From positions 1 to 34,417 of the forward strand of contig CATXCY010000030.1 in NCBI GenBank assembly GCA_958366945.1: DNA of 34,417 nt. Direction: 5' to 3'. This document shows, one piece after another, positions 33,893-34,417 of this stretch. Position 1 is the first letter of the stretch. The number at the start of each line of letters is the position of its first letter. The translations under genes were made by a program, and so were the position numbers. The stretch is from Bruticola sp004554425 (lineage in GTDB: Bacteria; Vulcanimicrobiota; Xenobia; Xenobiales; Xenobiaceae). The notes below the pieces were generated by a model that was not told the DNA's origin, did not search any database, and worked only from the letters and a program-made list of their open reading frames with translations.

Positions 33893-34417
33893 TTACTTCT
33901 CGAAGTTGGAAACAACCTTAAGTACGTTGCCGATCTTGGCTACGTCTTCGGCGCTACCTTGTACGAAGATAACGTTGAGCATCTCGTCAACTTTGAAATC
34001 TACATTGGGGTAGAGCTTAATTAAACTGGCGGCTACAGTCGCCGCGCTGCGCTCTTTTAAGGGGAAGTAGGCATAATGGTCTTTTACTACCGTGGCATTT
34101 TCTTTGGTTACACTAGTTTCTATTGGTATAGCGGCAGGCTTTTTGTCGTCGGCTTTAGGCGCGGCGGCAGGCTTTTTGTCGTCGGCTTTGGGAGCAACGG
34201 CTGGCTTTTTGTCGTCAGCTTTAGGCGCAACGGCTGGCTTTTTGTCGTCGGCTTTGGGAGCAACGGCAGGCTTTTTGTCGTCAGCTTTAGGTGCTACGGC
34301 AGGCTTTTTGTCGTCAGCTTTAGGCGCGGCGGCAGGCTTTTTGTCGTCGGCTTTAGGCGCGGCGGCAGGCTTTTTGTCGTCAGCTTTGGGAGCAACGGCA
34401 GGCTTTTTGTCGTCAGC
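33893..34417 (-). CDS. 3' end of a gene for a repeat-rich protein with secretin N-domain-like C-terminus (partial)
   Basis: The frame is open from the window edge to the TAA at 33893-33895 (174 residues visible); the start lies outside. The visible N-terminal part is nine copies, the outermost partial, of an 11-residue unit ADDKKPAVAPK (or AA for VA), a highly charged flexible linker. It ends in PAAIPIETSVTK. The last 70 residues, with HYAYFPLKERSAATVAASL, VDEMLNVIFVQGSAEDVAKI and VLKVVSNFEK, resemble the NolW/secretin N-domain found in secretins and related envelope proteins (Y.PLK..A..VA..L, then DE..N.IFV.GS..D...I). This reading is by pattern and moderately sure. It lies 21 nt upstream of the TPR gene. 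The missing N-terminus prevents a full call. Confidence 0.6.
   Translation of the reverse strand, partial: ADDKKPAVAPKADDKKPAAAPKADDKKPAAAPKADDKKPAVAPKADDKKPAVAPKADDKKPAVAPKADDKKPAVAPKADDKKPAAAPKADDKKPAAIPIETSVTKENATVVKDHYAYFPLKERSAATVAASLIKLYPNVDFKVDEMLNVIFVQGSAEDVAKIGNVLKVVSNFEK
34138..34417 (-). repeat. Nine tandem 33-bp repeats in coding sequence
   Basis: Units of 33 bp follow each other in frame from 34138 to the window edge, differing at a few, mostly third-codon, positions. The copies encode the 11-residue ADDKKPA(V/A)APK unit. Copy number may vary by slippage or recombination. The array probably continues past the window. Confidence 0.9.

Noticed and set aside
34138..34417. Possible CRISPR array
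   Set aside because: The 33-bp units are directly adjacent without spacers, stay in frame and encode an 11-residue peptide repeat.

Overview
The window is one contiguous bacterial chromosome segment, moderately AT-rich, densely coded on both strands, with many Shine-Dalgarno-led genes (several starting at GTG or TTG) and clear intrinsic terminators. I see no tRNA, rRNA, CRISPR array, insertion sequence, integrase or phage gene. Traits that suggest a diderm, probably anaerobic and possibly gut-associated bacterium are a Na+-pump type oxaloacetate decarboxylase (oadGAB), a secretin-like domain, RTX repeat proteins, lipoproteins and a short NRPS of the dipeptide-aldehyde type known from gut bacteria. 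I cannot assign a phylum from sequence alone.

Layout. 1-3480: a lone DsrE-type (YedF C-terminal-like) protein and an exported DUF4127 protein on the minus strand, then an exported YVTN/YncE-like beta-propeller on plus. 3606-7835: leucyl-tRNA synthetase (leuS) and an exported Sel1-repeat protein. 7957-14987 (minus): a Bax-inhibitor-1 family membrane protein and a 2056-residue NRPS with domain order A-T-C-A-T-R. 15115-17817 (plus): an unknown membrane protein, a chorismate mutase/DAHP synthase fusion and a family 2 glycosyltransferase, probably one transcript. 17938-20331 (plus): a parvulin-like foldase overlapping a DUF47/PhoU-like gene, then a lipoprotein. 20503-24174 (plus): two tandem paralogues that join RTX-type calcium-binding repeats to a C-terminal HExxH domain resembling the M91 (NleD-type) effector protease. 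24448-25686 (plus): a Fic-family protein whose catalytic motif is destroyed. 25829-29691 (minus): oadG-oadA-oadB, with biotin ligase birA diverging from it at 29851. 30839-31987 (plus): an HTH/coiled-coil protein. 32003-34417 (minus): a 16-17-fold TPR protein preceded by the 3' end of a gene with nine 33-bp repeats and a secretin N-domain-like C-terminus.

How genes work together. BirA can biotinylate OadA; OadA, OadG and OadB would form a membrane complex coupling decarboxylation to Na+ export. The NRPS reductase domain should release a dipeptide aldehyde, but no phosphopantetheinyl transferase or exporter lies nearby. The two RTX-M91 proteins and the Fic-like pseudoenzyme form a block of candidate interaction or effector genes. 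The most unusual items are the RTX-M91 pair, the stand-alone A-T-C-A-T-R NRPS, the dead Fic protein, the N-terminally extended OadB, and a recurring arrangement in which a strong Shine-Dalgarno sequence is separated from the ATG by a small hairpin.
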